Positions 52,443 through 61,781 are shown, numbered from the stretch's first letter. The stretch: DNA of 64,000 nucleotides from Planctomycetota bacterium (GCA_016709875.1 JADJLZ010000012.1:124001-188000), one strand, 5' to 3'. The notes: a model not told the origin generated them from the sequence alone. Translations and numbers: made by a program.

Positions 52443-54629
52443 ATGGAAAACGACCGCAGAGTCGAGGAGCTCCTGCGCCACACGCGCTGGATCGAGGCGC
52501 TCGCGCAGCGCCTCGTGCGCGATCCCGCCGCCGCGGAGGATCTCGCGCAGTCGGCGTGGGTGATCGCGCTGCGCGCGCAGGATGCCCCGCGCACGAACCT
52601 GCGCGGCTGGCTCGGCACGGTGCTGCGCAACCTCGCGCGCGAACGCCAGCGGCGCGAGGCCGCGCGGCCGGCGGTCGAGGGCACCGCCGCGCGCGGCGAG
52701 GAGCTGCCCTCGGCCGGCGAGCTGCTGGCCCGCGCCGAGGCCGAACGACGCCTGGTGGAGATCGTGACGCAGCTCGACGATCCGCACCGCAGCATCCTGC
52801 TGCTGCGCTACTTCGAGGGCCTCGCGCCGGCCGAGATCGCGCGCCGCGAGGGTGTCGAGCTCGCCTCCGTCACGCACCGCATCACGCGCGCGCACTCGCG
52901 GCTGCGCGAAAAACTGCGCGAGCGCGATGGCGGGGCCGGCTGGCTCGCGGCGCTCGCCCCGATCCTCAGAGTTCCCGCGCCGCAGGGCGCCCTTCCGATC
53001 TGGAGTCTGTGCATGTCCGCCGCTCTGAAAATCGCATTGCCGCTCGTGCTGCTCGCCGGTGCCGCGCTCCTGTGGTCCCGTTCCGGCTCCACTCCCGCGA
53101 TCGAGCCCGTGCACGCCCCGCTCGCGGGCGCGCAGACGGCCGTGGAGACCGAGAGCGCCAGCACGGACACGCAGCGCACGCCGCAAGTACTGCAAGAGAA
53201 CGCGCCGTACGTGTCTGTGCCGAACGCCGAGTCGGCGGCCCCCGAGGTCGGCCGCATCCGCGGGCGCGTCTACCGCCCCGATGGCCAACTCACGAGCGGC
53301 CGGCGCGTGCGCCTCGTCGACATGGCGCCGGTGCACGCCAAGGGACAGGGCGAGCTGTGGGCGGTGTGCAACGAACTCGGTGCGTTCGAGCGCAGCGATC
53401 TCGAGCCCGGCGTGTGGTCGGTCTCGACTTGGCCCGACGAAGCCGAGCTCAAGGCGGCCGGCATCCCGTTCGAAGGCACGCTCGAGGGCATGTCCTTCCT
53501 CGCCGAGCGCACGCTCGAACTCGCAGCGGGCGCGGACATCGAGCTCGAGCTCGGCGCGCCGCCCGAGCACCCGATCCACGTGCACGGCGCCGTGCTCGCG
53601 GACGGAAAGCAGCGCAAGCCCTTCGCGGTCCAGTGGCTGCCCGCAGGCGAGGGCATCTACGACCTCAAGAAGAATGCGCGCGTGACGCCCGAGGGAGGCT
53701 ACGAGACGACGCTCGAGAAGCCTGGCACGTACTACGTCACCGCGATCCTGGAGGACGCGCGGCCGCAGTGGACCGTCGAGATCCCGCAGACGAGCGATCT
53801 CGCGCTCGACTTCGCGGTCGAGCCCTTCGTCCTCGAGGGGCGCGTGGTGCAGTCCGGCGATCTGCCCGTCGCGCACGCGACCGTCGAACTCTCCGTGCGC
53901 GGCGGCCGGCGCGCGCCGCTGATCCTGTCTTCGATGGGGTTCAACGCGACGACGGACGAACAGGGGCGCTTCCGATTCGCGGGCCTGCCCGACGCACAGT
54001 ACTGCGTGCACGCCTACGGCGGCGAACTCGGCGCCGCGGCCTCGGGCGTCGTGCGCCCGACGCGTGCAGGCGAGCGGCGCGAGGTCGTGATCGCGCTGGA
54101 GGCAGGCATCCGCGTCCCCGTGAGCGTGCACGACGCGGCCGGCAAGGAGAAGTTCGCCTCGGTCTTCGTCTTCGACGCGAACGGAGAAGCGCTCAATCCC
54201 GCGAGCGGCCAGACGCTCGGCAAGGCGAAGGAGAAGACGCTCATCCCGCTCGCGCCCGGCCGCTACAGCGTCGTCGCCGCGGCAGGGCTGCTCTGGTCCT
54301 CGCCGCGCTTCGTCGAGGTCAGGAGCGGCGAGACGCCGGAGCCGATCGACTTGCAGGTCGAACCCGCCGCGGCGCTCGAGATCGACGCGACGCACGTCAG
54401 TGGCGCGCTGCTCGAGGTCGCCGACGAAGCGGGCCGCAACTTCGGGAGTCTGATCGACCGTGCGCGCTTCAACCGCGCCGTCGAGCGCAGCTTCGACGAG
54501 GACCGTCCGCTGCTGCGGCTGCCGGCGGGGAACTACACCATCCTCGCTCAGGGACTCGAGGGCGTGCTCGCGCGCGCAAAGGTCGGGCTCGCCAGCGGCG
54601 AGAGCAGAAGCCTCTCGCTGAATCCTTGA
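52443..54629 (+). CDS. ECF sigma factor fused to a membrane helix and exported carboxypeptidase-regulatory-like repeats
   Basis: Of 728 residues, ~10-80 are sigma-2 (DPAAAEDLAQSAWVIAL, LRGWLGTVLRNLARERQR), ~100-160 sigma-4 (LLLRYFEGLAPAEIARREGV, SVTHRITRAHSRLREKL) and ~195-212 a membrane helix (LKIALPLVLLAGAALLWS). A Ser/Thr/Glu-rich linker leads to ~460 residues of beta-sandwich repeats (RIRGRVYRPDGQLTSGR, VHGAVLADGKQRKP, VLEGRVVQSGDLPVAHATVE, VPVSVHDAAGKEKFA) like CarboxypepD_reg/CNA-B domains. The helix would place the sigma part inside and the repeats outside, making one molecule both sensor and sigma factor. No separate anti-sigma gene is adjacent. Confidence 0.85.
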   Translation: MENDRRVEELLRHTRWIEALAQRLVRDPAAAEDLAQSAWVIALRAQDAPRTNLRGWLGTVLRNLARERQRREAARPAVEGTAARGEELPSAGELLARAEAERRLVEIVTQLDDPHRSILLLRYFEGLAPAEIARREGVELASVTHRITRAHSRLREKLRERDGGAGWLAALAPILRVPAPQGALPIWSLCMSAALKIALPLVLLAGAALLWSRSGSTPAIEPVHAPLAGAQTAVETESASTDTQRTPQVLQENAPYVSVPNAESAAPEVGRIRGRVYRPDGQLTSGRRVRLVDMAPVHAKGQGELWAVCNELGAFERSDLEPGVWSVSTWPDEAELKAAGIPFEGTLEGMSFLAERTLELAAGADIELELGAPPEHPIHVHGAVLADGKQRKPFAVQWLPAGEGIYDLKKNARVTPEGGYETTLEKPGTYYVTAILEDARPQWTVEIPQTSDLALDFAVEPFVLEGRVVQSGDLPVAHATVELSVRGGRRAPLILSSMGFNATTDEQGRFRFAGLPDAQYCVHAYGGELGAAASGVVRPTRAGERREVVIALEAGIRVPVSVHDAAGKEKFASVFVFDANGEALNPASGQTLGKAKEKTLIPLAPGRYSVVAAAGLLWSSPRFVEVRSGETPEPIDLQVEPAAALEIDATHVSGALLEVADEAGRNFGSLIDRARFNRAVERSFDEDRPLLRLPAGNYTILAQGLEGVLARAKVGLASGESRSLSLNP

Positions 54630-54639
54630 GAGAGTCGAC

Positions 54640-55605
54640 TCAGCGCGGCTGCTCGGGGAGCTTCATGCACTCGACCCGCCGGCTGCCGCGCGCGGCGTGG
54701 CTGAACCCGGCCGAGAGGCTGCCGCCCACGACGCAGACCTCGTCCCCGAGCAGCACGGCGCGCGCGTAGTTGCGCGCGGTCGGCAGGTGCGTCGCGACCT
54801 TCCAGGTGTTGCTCGCGCGGTCGAGGCGCAGCACCTCGTCGAGGCAGCTCTCGCGCTTCTGCGACTCGCCGCCGAAGACCCACAGCGTGTCGCGGTAGAC
54901 GAGCGCGCCGGCGGTGCCGCGCGGCTCGATCGCCGGGCCGGCGCTCCACTTGTCGGTGTTGACATCCCACAGGTAGACCTCGCCGAAGTCGTCGGGGCCG
55001 CTGCGGCCGCCGATGGCCCAGATCTTCCCGTCGAAAGAGACTGCGGCGGGACTGCCCTCGGAGCGCGGCAAGGGCGCGCACTTTGACCACTTGTCGCTCG
55101 TCGGATCGTACTCGTCGTGGTCGGCGAGCGTCGAGACCGAGTTGCCGCCGCCCAGGACGTGGATACGGCCGTCGTGGACGAGCGCCGCGTGTCCGCCGCG
55201 CGGCGCCGGGAGCGGCGCAGCTTGGCTCCACGTGTGCGTGTCGAGGTCGTACACGTGCACCGCGTCGGTGGGCACGTTGGTGAGCAGGTCGAAGCCGCCG
55301 ATCACGTAGAGCCGCCTCCCGAGGATCGCAGCGGCCGGCGCGTTGAGACCGCCGCCTGGCAGCTTCGTCTCGACGCTCCAATTCTCACCGTCGAAGCGCT
55401 CGACCTCCAGCACGGGGCTCGGCTGCGCCTTGGCCTCGTCCGCGCCGGTGCCCCCGAGCGCGTAGACGAGCTTGCCGGTGCCGACGACCGCGTGCGCCGA
55501 GCGCGCGTGCAGCATCGGCGCGCTCGTGCGCCAGGTCGGGGCGGGGTCCTCGGGCGCGAACAGGGCGCTTAGGGGCAGGAGCAGGGAGGCGAGAATCGTC
55601 GGCAT
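54640..55605 (-). CDS. Exported kelch-repeat beta-propeller protein
   Basis: This 321-residue protein has an N-terminal signal (MPTILASLLLPLSALFA) and about six kelch repeats marked by GG-containing turns and W or Y after them: VVGTGKLVYALGGTGAD, ILGRRLYVIGGFDLL, LVHDGRIHVLGGGNS, SFDGKIWAIGGRSGPDDFG, VYRDTLWVFGGESQ and LLGDEVCVVGGSLS. A propeller of this kind usually binds a ligand or partner; no enzyme signature is seen. A TAGGCT element six bases before the start predicts a leaderless message. Confidence 0.8.
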   Translation of the reverse strand: MPTILASLLLPLSALFAPEDPAPTWRTSAPMLHARSAHAVVGTGKLVYALGGTGADEAKAQPSPVLEVERFDGENWSVETKLPGGGLNAPAAAILGRRLYVIGGFDLLTNVPTDAVHVYDLDTHTWSQAAPLPAPRGGHAALVHDGRIHVLGGGNSVSTLADHDEYDPTSDKWSKCAPLPRSEGSPAAVSFDGKIWAIGGRSGPDDFGEVYLWDVNTDKWSAGPAIEPRGTAGALVYRDTLWVFGGESQKRESCLDEVLRLDRASNTWKVATHLPTARNYARAVLLGDEVCVVGGSLSAGFSHAARGSRRVECMKLPEQPR

Positions 55606-55611
55606 GTGCGC

Positions 55612-55617
55612 AGCCTA
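55612..55617 (-). promoter_or_regulatory. Putative -10 element for the kelch gene
   Basis: Minus-strand TAGGCT preceded by GC lies six bases before the ATG at 55605, so a leaderless transcript is expected. Confidence 0.45.
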
Positions 55618-55677
55618 GCGCCCGCGCGCCGCTGCGGGTGCAGCGCGCGGCCGCTCGATGCGCTTCTTGCCCGAGTC

Positions 55678-55893
55678 CTACGCGGACGCGCGCTGGCCGC
55701 GACTCGGGCTCGTCCTGGCGGCTCGCTCGCGCTGCAGCGAACTGCGGAAGCGCTCGAGGTCCGGCGGCGAGAAGAGCCTCACTGCGCCACCGCACAGGAA
55801 GCAGTGCGCCTCGCGCGGCGACTGGAGATAGTGGACGTAGCGCTTGCAGGCGCGGCAGTAGCGACGGTCTTCGTAGAAATTGCTCGTGGCCAT
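55678..55893 (-). CDS. Small zinc-ribbon protein, planctomycete type
   Basis: This 71-residue protein starts MATSNFYEDRRYCRACKRYV, then HCFLCGG, giving two CXXC pairs about 17 residues apart, and ends with LFSPPDLERFRSSLQRERAA. The layout matches a small zinc ribbon I recall from many planctomycete genomes. Its role is unknown. The surrounding plus-strand frames are shadows of this gene. Confidence 0.7.
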   Translation of the reverse strand: MATSNFYEDRRYCRACKRYVHYLQSPREAHCFLCGGAVRLFSPPDLERFRSSLQRERAARTSPSRGQRASA

Positions 55894-55989
55894 GCATCCG
55901 GGTGTAGGCCGGCGGCGAGAAGAGTCGGCAAAGGAACGGCGCGCGTCGCGTGGAACCCGGCGTCCTCGCAGTCGGGGTGTGCAGGGGGC

Positions 55990-55995
55990 TAGAAT
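55990..55995 (+). promoter_or_regulatory. Putative -10 element for the Lpt operon
   Basis: TAGAAT preceded by GC lies 13 bases before the TTG at 56009. A normal start distance leaves a leader of only ~6-7 bases. Confidence 0.5.
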
Positions 55996-56008
55996 TCCCC
56001 GCCCCGCG

Positions 56009-57073
56009 TTGAAACTCTTCCTCTACATCCAGTACGAGCTGATCGTCGACTTCGCCTTCGCGGTCGGTGGCATGCTCGTGCTCTCGCTCCCGGGCGCGGC
56101 GGTCTCGGCGGTCAACCGTCTCGCGGGCGTCGACGCGAGCGTGCTGCTCTCGTTCCTGCCCTACCTGCTCGCGAACCTGCTGCCCTACCTGCTGCCACTG
56201 GGCTTCCTGCTGGCGCTAGTCGTGTGCTACGGCCGGCTCGCCGCGGACAACGAGTGGACCGCGATGCGCATGGCAGGCGTCCATCCGCTGCGCCTGGTGC
56301 TGCCTGCGCTCCCGTTGTGCATTGGCCTGGGAGTGCTCTCGCTGTGGTTCTGCGCCGAGGGCCAGCCGGAGGTGCGCACGTTGCAGGAGAAGACCGCGAT
56401 TTCCGCGCTGCGGCGCACGATCACGAACCTCAGCCCGGGCCGCACCGAGCTGCACCTGGGCAAGTTCAGCCTGATCGCGGGCTACCGCGAGGGCAACGAC
56501 TTCCTGCGCGCGGTGATCCACGTGCCGGCGATGAACGGTCATCCGGCGCAAACGCTGCGCGCGCAGCGCGTGCGCATGGGCTTCTCGGGCGAGGTGATGC
56601 TCGTGCAGCTCCAGCAGGCGCACATCGTCCACGGCGAACTGGACGTGACCAACGCCAACCCGACCTTCCGCCTCGACCTGAAGGAGCTGCAGCAGCACTC
56701 GGACAAGAACTACCGCTCGCTGCGCTACCGCCGCTCGAGCGACATCTGGGAGGAGCTCTCGACCGCGAAGCTCGATCCACAGAAGGCCGACGTGATGCGC
56801 TTCGAGGTGCACCAGCGCAACGCGGTCGCCTCGATCTACTTCGTCTACCTGATGCTCGGACTGCCCCTGGGGCTGCTGCTCGGCCGCGGCAAGCAGCTCG
56901 GCGCGCTGGCGCTGGCGGTGGGGGTGGCGCTGCTCTACTACGTGCTCGCGATGCGCCTGGGCCAGGAGCTCGCGACCAACAACCTCATGCCGCCAATCCT
57001 GTGCGCGTGGACGGTCAATGCACTCGGGATGGGTGCTGGCGCCTGGCTGATGCGGAAGGCCTTCCGCCAGTGA
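56009..57073 (+). CDS. LptF/LptG-family permease, first copy
   Basis: This protein of about 354 residues starts at a TTG (56009), because LFLYIQYELIVDFAFAVGG is a typical first helix and no ATG or GTG is nearby. It has six helices in two groups of three and a periplasmic jelly-roll-like middle (~115-240, LGKFSLIAGYREGNDFLRAV). Late motifs are MLGLPLGLLLGRGKQL and LAMRLGQELATNNLM. LptF and LptG form the membrane part of the exporter that carries lipopolysaccharide to the outer membrane. LptB, LptC and LptA are not in this window. The stop overlaps the next start (GTGA). Confidence 0.83.
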   Translation: MKLFLYIQYELIVDFAFAVGGMLVLSLPGAAVSAVNRLAGVDASVLLSFLPYLLANLLPYLLPLGFLLALVVCYGRLAADNEWTAMRMAGVHPLRLVLPALPLCIGLGVLSLWFCAEGQPEVRTLQEKTAISALRRTITNLSPGRTELHLGKFSLIAGYREGNDFLRAVIHVPAMNGHPAQTLRAQRVRMGFSGEVMLVQLQQAHIVHGELDVTNANPTFRLDLKELQQHSDKNYRSLRYRRSSDIWEELSTAKLDPQKADVMRFEVHQRNAVASIYFVYLMLGLPLGLLLGRGKQLGALALAVGVALLYYVLAMRLGQELATNNLMPPILCAWTVNALGMGAGAWLMRKAFRQ

Positions 57074-58194
57074 GCCGCGGCCTGAAGATCGGCGGACACC
57101 TCGACCGCTACGTCGGGCGGCTGTACTTCGCGTCGTACGCGACGGCCTTCATGGTCATGATCGGGCTGTTCCTGATCCTCGACATGGCGTCGAACCTCGA
57201 CGACTACCTGCGCACGTGGAAGGACGGCGGCACGGCACCGATCGGCCTGGTGGTGCGCTACTACCTGCTCAACATCCCCTTCGTGTTCCTGCAGGTCGGT
57301 CCCTTCGTGACGCTCGTCGCGGGGCTCTACACCGGATCGCGGCTGCTGAAGCACAGCGAGGTCACCGCCGCGCTCGGGGCGGGTGTCGGCACGCACCGCC
57401 TGCTCGCGCCGGTGTTCCTCGGCTCGGTCGCCTGTGGCGCGCTGATGTTCGGTCTGCGCGAGCTCGCCAGCACGCCGCTCGGCCGCCAGCGCGATGCGGC
57501 CAAGTACGTGCTCGAGCACGAGCGCTACGACGAGGTCTACAACGAGCTCTGGCTGCGCGACCTCAACCAGAATCTGGTGCACATCGGCGAATTCCGCCCG
57601 CTCGCTGGAACGCCGCCCGCGCCCGAAATCCGCGCGCTGCAGACGACGCCGCTGCCGACCAATACCGAGCACACCACGATCATCGAGGCCGACGGGGCGC
57701 GCTACGAGACGCGCAACGGGGTCACCGCCTGGTGGCTGCAGAACGGCTGGGTGCGCGACGTGCTCCAGAACGTGGACAAGCAGAAGGTCGTCGACCGGTT
57801 GCAGGGCTTCGAGTTCACGCCCGGGCTCGTGCTGGCCGCCAACCGCGCGACGGAGAACCCCACGGAGCTCTCGTACCGCGAGGCGCGCGAGCTCTCGCGC
57901 CGCGATCCGGACGACCGGCGCTACCGCATGCTGATGCAGTACGACTTCGCCTTCCCGCTCTCGAACGTCGTGCTGCTGTGCATCGGGCTGCCGTACCTGA
58001 TGCGCCGCTCGCGCGGCAAGCCGATCGAGGGCGTGATCGCGGGCTCGGTCCTGTGCATCTTCTACTTCGCGACCGATTTCGTGATGAAGAACCTGGGACT
58101 GCAGGGCGAGCTGGATCCGTACCTCGCCGCATGGCTGCCGATCGTCGCCTTCGGCAGTCTGGGGATCGCGTCCTACGTGACGATGGATTCGTGA
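57070..58194 (+). CDS. LptF/LptG-family permease, second copy
   Basis: This protein of 374 residues starts at a GTG (57070) inside the previous stop. Its layout is like copy 1: N-terminal helices (LYFASYATAFMVMIGLFLIL, VVRYYLLNIPFVFLQVGPFV), periplasmic middle (~150-290) and C-terminal helices (FAFPLSNVVLLCIGLPYLMR, VIAGSVLCIFYFATDFVMK, WLPIVAFGSLGIASYV). LNIPFVFLQVGPFVTLVA is the usual family coupling region. The two copies presumably form the LptF-LptG heterodimer. It overlaps the GT83-like gene by GTGA. Confidence 0.85.
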   Translation: MSRGLKIGGHLDRYVGRLYFASYATAFMVMIGLFLILDMASNLDDYLRTWKDGGTAPIGLVVRYYLLNIPFVFLQVGPFVTLVAGLYTGSRLLKHSEVTAALGAGVGTHRLLAPVFLGSVACGALMFGLRELASTPLGRQRDAAKYVLEHERYDEVYNELWLRDLNQNLVHIGEFRPLAGTPPAPEIRALQTTPLPTNTEHTTIIEADGARYETRNGVTAWWLQNGWVRDVLQNVDKQKVVDRLQGFEFTPGLVLAANRATENPTELSYREARELSRRDPDDRRYRMLMQYDFAFPLSNVVLLCIGLPYLMRRSRGKPIEGVIAGSVLCIFYFATDFVMKNLGLQGELDPYLAAWLPIVAFGSLGIASYVTMDS

Positions 58195-60008
58195 GCGCCT
58201 TGAACCAGCACAGTGCGCCGGCGAGCGGGCCGAGCGCGGCCGCGCGCGGCGTGTTCCTCTTCGCCCTGGGGTTGTGCGTGTTCACGCTGCTCTCGCTGCG
58301 CATGCCGCTCGCCTCGGAGGTGCGTTACATCGAGTCCGCGCGCGAGATGACCGAGCGCGGCGACTGGGTCGTGCCGACGCTGGGCTACGTCCCGTACTTC
58401 GAGAAGCCGATCCTGCTGTACTGGCTGGGAGCCGCGAGCCAGCTCGTGCTTGGGAGTTCGGGCGTCGCACAGCGGCTGCCCTCGATCCTCGCCGCGACGC
58501 TGAGCCTGATGGTCAGCTGGGCCTTCGCACGGCGGCTGCTGGGGGAGCGCGGCGGGATGCAGGCCTCGCTCCTGGTGCTCGGCTCGGGCTACTTTCTCGT
58601 GCTCGGCTCGGTGCTCACGACCGACACGCTCTTCGCCGCTTGCCTGTGGAGCGCGTGGTACGCCTGGTGGCGCTCGCGCAGCGGCGGCGGGAGCCTGTGG
58701 ACCTGGCTCTACTGCATTGCCGCCGCGCTGGGCTTCATGACCAAGGGACCGTTGGCGTGGATCCTCGTCGGCGGATCGATCGCGACCTTCGAGTTCTGCC
58801 GCCAGCGTCGGCCGCGCGGCAGCTCGCTCGCGGGCGGACTGCTGCGGCGCGCGTGGAGCGGAGGCTTCACGGCGCTGCGCACCGGACACGTGCCGCTGCT
58901 CGTCGGCGTGACCGTCGCGCTCAACCTGCCCTGGACGCTGGCCGTGTTTCGCCGCGATCCGCGCTTCCTCGAGTTCTTCTACGTGCGCGAGAACTTCAAG
59001 GCTTTCTTCGATGGCAACGTGCACCACACGCAAGGGGCGTTCTACTACGTCGGCGTGCTGCTCGTGGCCTTCACGCCCTGGTCGGTCCCCTGCGCGCTGG
59101 GGATGATCACGGCGCTGCGCGAGCGCATCAGCGCCGCCTGGCGTGGGCCGCCCGCGGACGAAGTGCCCGGCGGAGGCGACGATCTGCGCCGCTACCTGGG
59201 CGCGATCGTGCTCTTCACGCTGGCCTTCCTGCAGGTGAGCAGCGCGAAGCTCGCGAGCTACCCGCTGCCGATCCTGCCGGCACTCGCGATCCTGATCGCC
59301 GATGTCTGGATGGCGCGCCTCGCGCGGCCGCCGCGCTGGCTGCGCTGGTCGCTGCTCGCCGGCGCGCTGGTCTCGGTCGTCGGCGCGGCGGTCTACCTCT
59401 CCGACAAGCTGGATGAGGTGCGCGCCGTGCCCGCGGAGCCGCGCACGCACCTGCTCGTGGTGTTCGGATTCGCCGCAGCCGGGCTGCTCACGGGCGGCGC
59501 GCTCGCGCTGCGCGGTCGCTTCTGGCCGGGGATCGCCGCGAGCGGGATCGCGCTGGGTGTGCTGGTCGCCGTCGCGACCGGGCGCATGCAGGAGCTGGGC
59601 CTGGGCCGCAACGCGCAGGCTCTGGCGCGCCTGGTGGCCGAGCGCGAGCACGCGGGCGACCTCGTGGTGACGACGGGGCAGTTCGTGCAGGACTACACGC
59701 TGCAGCTGACCCTGCACCATCGCGTGGGGCTCGTCGGTCCCGCGCGCGAGCTGGGGATGGGCTACTTCACGGAGGTCACGCGACCCGACGAGCCCGTGCC
59801 GCTGAAGCCCTACAGCGTGCGCGCCGAGAACCTGCCCTCGAACGAGTGGCTCTTCACGCGCGAGCGTCTCGTCGGCGAGTTGCGCGGCAAGCGTCGCGTG
59901 TGGTTCATCGGCTCGATCAAGGAAGTCGACGCGCTCGTGGCCGAAATCCCGAGTCTGCGCGTGCTCGGCACGGTGGGGGACGCGCGTCTTGCCACCAACG
60001 TGGAGTAG
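58191..60008 (+). CDS. ArnT/PMT-type glycosyltransferase (GT39/GT83-like)
   Basis: This 605-residue polytopic protein starts at a GTG overlapping the permease stop. The N-terminal periplasmic loop reads VRYIESAREMTERGDWVVP and PYFEKPILLYWL, as in ArnT. FFYVRENFKAFFDGNVHHTQ and a series of helices (~80-500) follow. The usual acidic residue before the first loop is S-E here rather than D-E. It would use a polyprenyl-phosphate sugar to modify lipid A or another periplasmic acceptor. Operon with Lpt genes supports lipid A modification, but the sugar is unknown. Confidence 0.83.
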   Translation: MSALNQHSAPASGPSAAARGVFLFALGLCVFTLLSLRMPLASEVRYIESAREMTERGDWVVPTLGYVPYFEKPILLYWLGAASQLVLGSSGVAQRLPSILAATLSLMVSWAFARRLLGERGGMQASLLVLGSGYFLVLGSVLTTDTLFAACLWSAWYAWWRSRSGGGSLWTWLYCIAAALGFMTKGPLAWILVGGSIATFEFCRQRRPRGSSLAGGLLRRAWSGGFTALRTGHVPLLVGVTVALNLPWTLAVFRRDPRFLEFFYVRENFKAFFDGNVHHTQGAFYYVGVLLVAFTPWSVPCALGMITALRERISAAWRGPPADEVPGGGDDLRRYLGAIVLFTLAFLQVSSAKLASYPLPILPALAILIADVWMARLARPPRWLRWSLLAGALVSVVGAAVYLSDKLDEVRAVPAEPRTHLLVVFGFAAAGLLTGGALALRGRFWPGIAASGIALGVLVAVATGRMQELGLGRNAQALARLVAEREHAGDLVVTTGQFVQDYTLQLTLHHRVGLVGPARELGMGYFTEVTRPDEPVPLKPYSVRAENLPSNEWLFTRERLVGELRGKRRVWFIGSIKEVDALVAEIPSLRVLGTVGDARLATNVE

Positions 60009-60012
60009 CGCG

Positions 60013-61206
60013 ATGAGCCGCACATCGCGCCGCGCCGGGATCGTGCTCCTCTCGCTGGCCATCGCGCTGCTCGCGGCCAACGCCGCGCTGGCGCGCTGGT
60101 ATCCGCTGCCCGCGCGCATGTACGGGACGGACCCGGAGCTCGTCTACCGGCCGATCCCCAACGCGCGCAGCGTCAAGTCGGTGACCGAGCAGGGCGCGAC
60201 ACGCTGGGTCACGACGCAGATCGACGCGCAGGGCTTCCGCGCGGCGTCCGCGCCCGGCAGCGGGCCCTGCATCGCGGTCTACGGCGACTCCTTCGTCTTC
60301 GCCGAGGACGTGCGCACGCAGGACACCTTCGTCGAGCAACTCGGCCTGCAATTCGGCTCGTCGGGCTCCATCCAGACGGTCAACGCTGGCGTGGTGGGCT
60401 ACGGGCCCGACCAGAGCTGCCTGCGCCTGGAGCAGGAATTCGAGCGCGTGCATCCCGATCTCGTCGTGCTGGTGCTGTGCTCGGCCAACGACTTTGGCGA
60501 TCTGGTGCGCAACAAGCTCTTCGATCTCGACGGCGCGGGGAAACTCGTGCGCCACGCGGTCGAATTCGCACCCGAGCTGCTGCAGGAGTTCGAGGCCAAG
60601 GCGCGCGCCGCGGATGCGCCGGCCCTGCTGCGCGCCTGGCGCAGCTGGCGATCCGAGCGCGAGGAGCGCGCGCGCATCGCCGTTGCGGGAGGCGTGCAGC
60701 CGCCCTGGATCGAGTGGTACCTCGCGCAGGGCCAGGACGAGTACAAGGAGTACGTCGTCGAGCACCAGCTCGCGGTGCGCCAGGTCTGGCAGGACTACTA
60801 CGACGCCGATCTCGCGCTCCATCCCGAGTGGGAGTCCGCGCGCTACAAGCAGCGCCTGATGCGCGCCGTGCTCGAGCGCATGCGCGACGACTGCGCGCGG
60901 CGCAAGCTGCCCTTCGCGGTGCTGATCGCGCCCTCGGCCGTGGACCTGTGCCCGCAGAACGAGATCCACGTCGATCCGCGCCAGTACCCGAGCTGGGATC
61001 CCGCGCGGCTCACGCGCACGCTGGCGCAGATCCTCGACGAGCTCGGCGTGCCCTCTCTCGATCTCTACGAGCCGTTCCGCGCGGCCGGAGCGGAGCAGCT
61101 CTTCATCGGCGGCGGGAACATGCACTGGAATGCGGCGGGCCAGGAGCTCGCGGCGCAGCTCTTCGCGCAGTTCCTGCGCGAGCGCGGAGTCTTCGGCTCA
61201 CGCTAG
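60013..61206 (+). CDS. Membrane-anchored SGNH/GDSL-like hydrolase, copy 4
   Basis: This 397-residue protein matches copies 2 and 3: signal anchor (RRAGIVLLSLAIALLAANAA), WYPLPARMYGTDPELVYRPI, CIAVYGDSFVFAEDV, TVNAGVVGYGPDQSCLRLEQ, VLCSANDFGDLVRNKLFDLD and GGNMHWNAAGQELA. The nucleophile Ser and the His of HWN are kept. It sits directly after the ArnT-like gene, so the operon joins Lpt export, glycan transfer and this hydrolase. Either acyl addition or removal on an envelope glycan is possible. Its stop overlaps the stop of the converging membrane gene. Confidence 0.78.
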   Translation: MSRTSRRAGIVLLSLAIALLAANAALARWYPLPARMYGTDPELVYRPIPNARSVKSVTEQGATRWVTTQIDAQGFRAASAPGSGPCIAVYGDSFVFAEDVRTQDTFVEQLGLQFGSSGSIQTVNAGVVGYGPDQSCLRLEQEFERVHPDLVVLVLCSANDFGDLVRNKLFDLDGAGKLVRHAVEFAPELLQEFEAKARAADAPALLRAWRSWRSEREERARIAVAGGVQPPWIEWYLAQGQDEYKEYVVEHQLAVRQVWQDYYDADLALHPEWESARYKQRLMRAVLERMRDDCARRKLPFAVLIAPSAVDLCPQNEIHVDPRQYPSWDPARLTRTLAQILDELGVPSLDLYEPFRAAGAEQLFIGGGNMHWNAAGQELAAQLFAQFLRERGVFGSR

Positions 61207-61781
61207 GCCGCCCTCGCGCGCTTGCGGCCCAGCAGCGCGGCCAGCGAGAGGCCGAACACGGTCAAGAGCGGTACGCCGAGCATGAATCCGGCCATCACGG
61301 CCTGTCCGCGCACCGAGGTCGCGTACATCCCGGCCTTCGAATCGCAGTCGCCGCACACCGTCAGCTCGCAGCGCCGGTCGAGCAACTGATCACCGACGTG
61401 CTCGACCCGATACTCAATGCTGGGCAGCGTGCGCGGATCCACGCGCAGCGCGGATGCGAAATCGTACTCGGGTCCGAGCGGCGCCCACTCGCCGCTCCCC
61501 GGGGTCACGCGGGCGAGAACGCGCGTGCCGTCCTTCCACTCCCGCAGCGGGCGATCGGTGCGCAGCCACAGCAGCCCCATGCACTCGGCGCCGGGGACGT
61601 CCTCCCAGCGCGGCTCCCACGTCCCCGTCTCGCCCTCGCGCAGACGCAACGGCGGGCTGTCTCGGCTCGGCCAGACCGGCGCGGTCGCGAATCGGCTCGC
61701 GGAATGCAGCAGGGAAACGACGAACCAGCCCAGGACGATCAACCCGAGCAGCGAGAGCGTGGCGAGGATGCGCGCGAGCAT
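61203..61781 (-). CDS. Membrane protein with N- and C-terminal helices, unknown
   Basis: This 192-residue protein has an N-terminal helix (ILATLSLLGLIVLGWFVVS), a ~130-residue extracytoplasmic region with WEDVPGAECMGLLWLRTDRP and a C-terminal helix (MAGFMLGVPLLTVFGLSLA). Cysteines in CELTVCGDCDSKAG may form disulfides or a metal site. No family is recognised. The start at 61781 is chosen for the helix; the longer frame to 62069 adds non-coding-looking sequence. Confidence 0.7.
   Translation of the reverse strand: MLARILATLSLLGLIVLGWFVVSLLHSASRFATAPVWPSRDSPPLRLREGETGTWEPRWEDVPGAECMGLLWLRTDRPLREWKDGTRVLARVTPGSGEWAPLGPEYDFASALRVDPRTLPSIEYRVEHVGDQLLDRRCELTVCGDCDSKAGMYATSVRGQAVMAGFMLGVPLLTVFGLSLAALLGRKRARAA

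Noticed and set aside
52380..54395. Long minus-strand extension of the FGE frame
   Set aside because: It is antisense to the ECF fusion; the lipobox signal begins at 52379.
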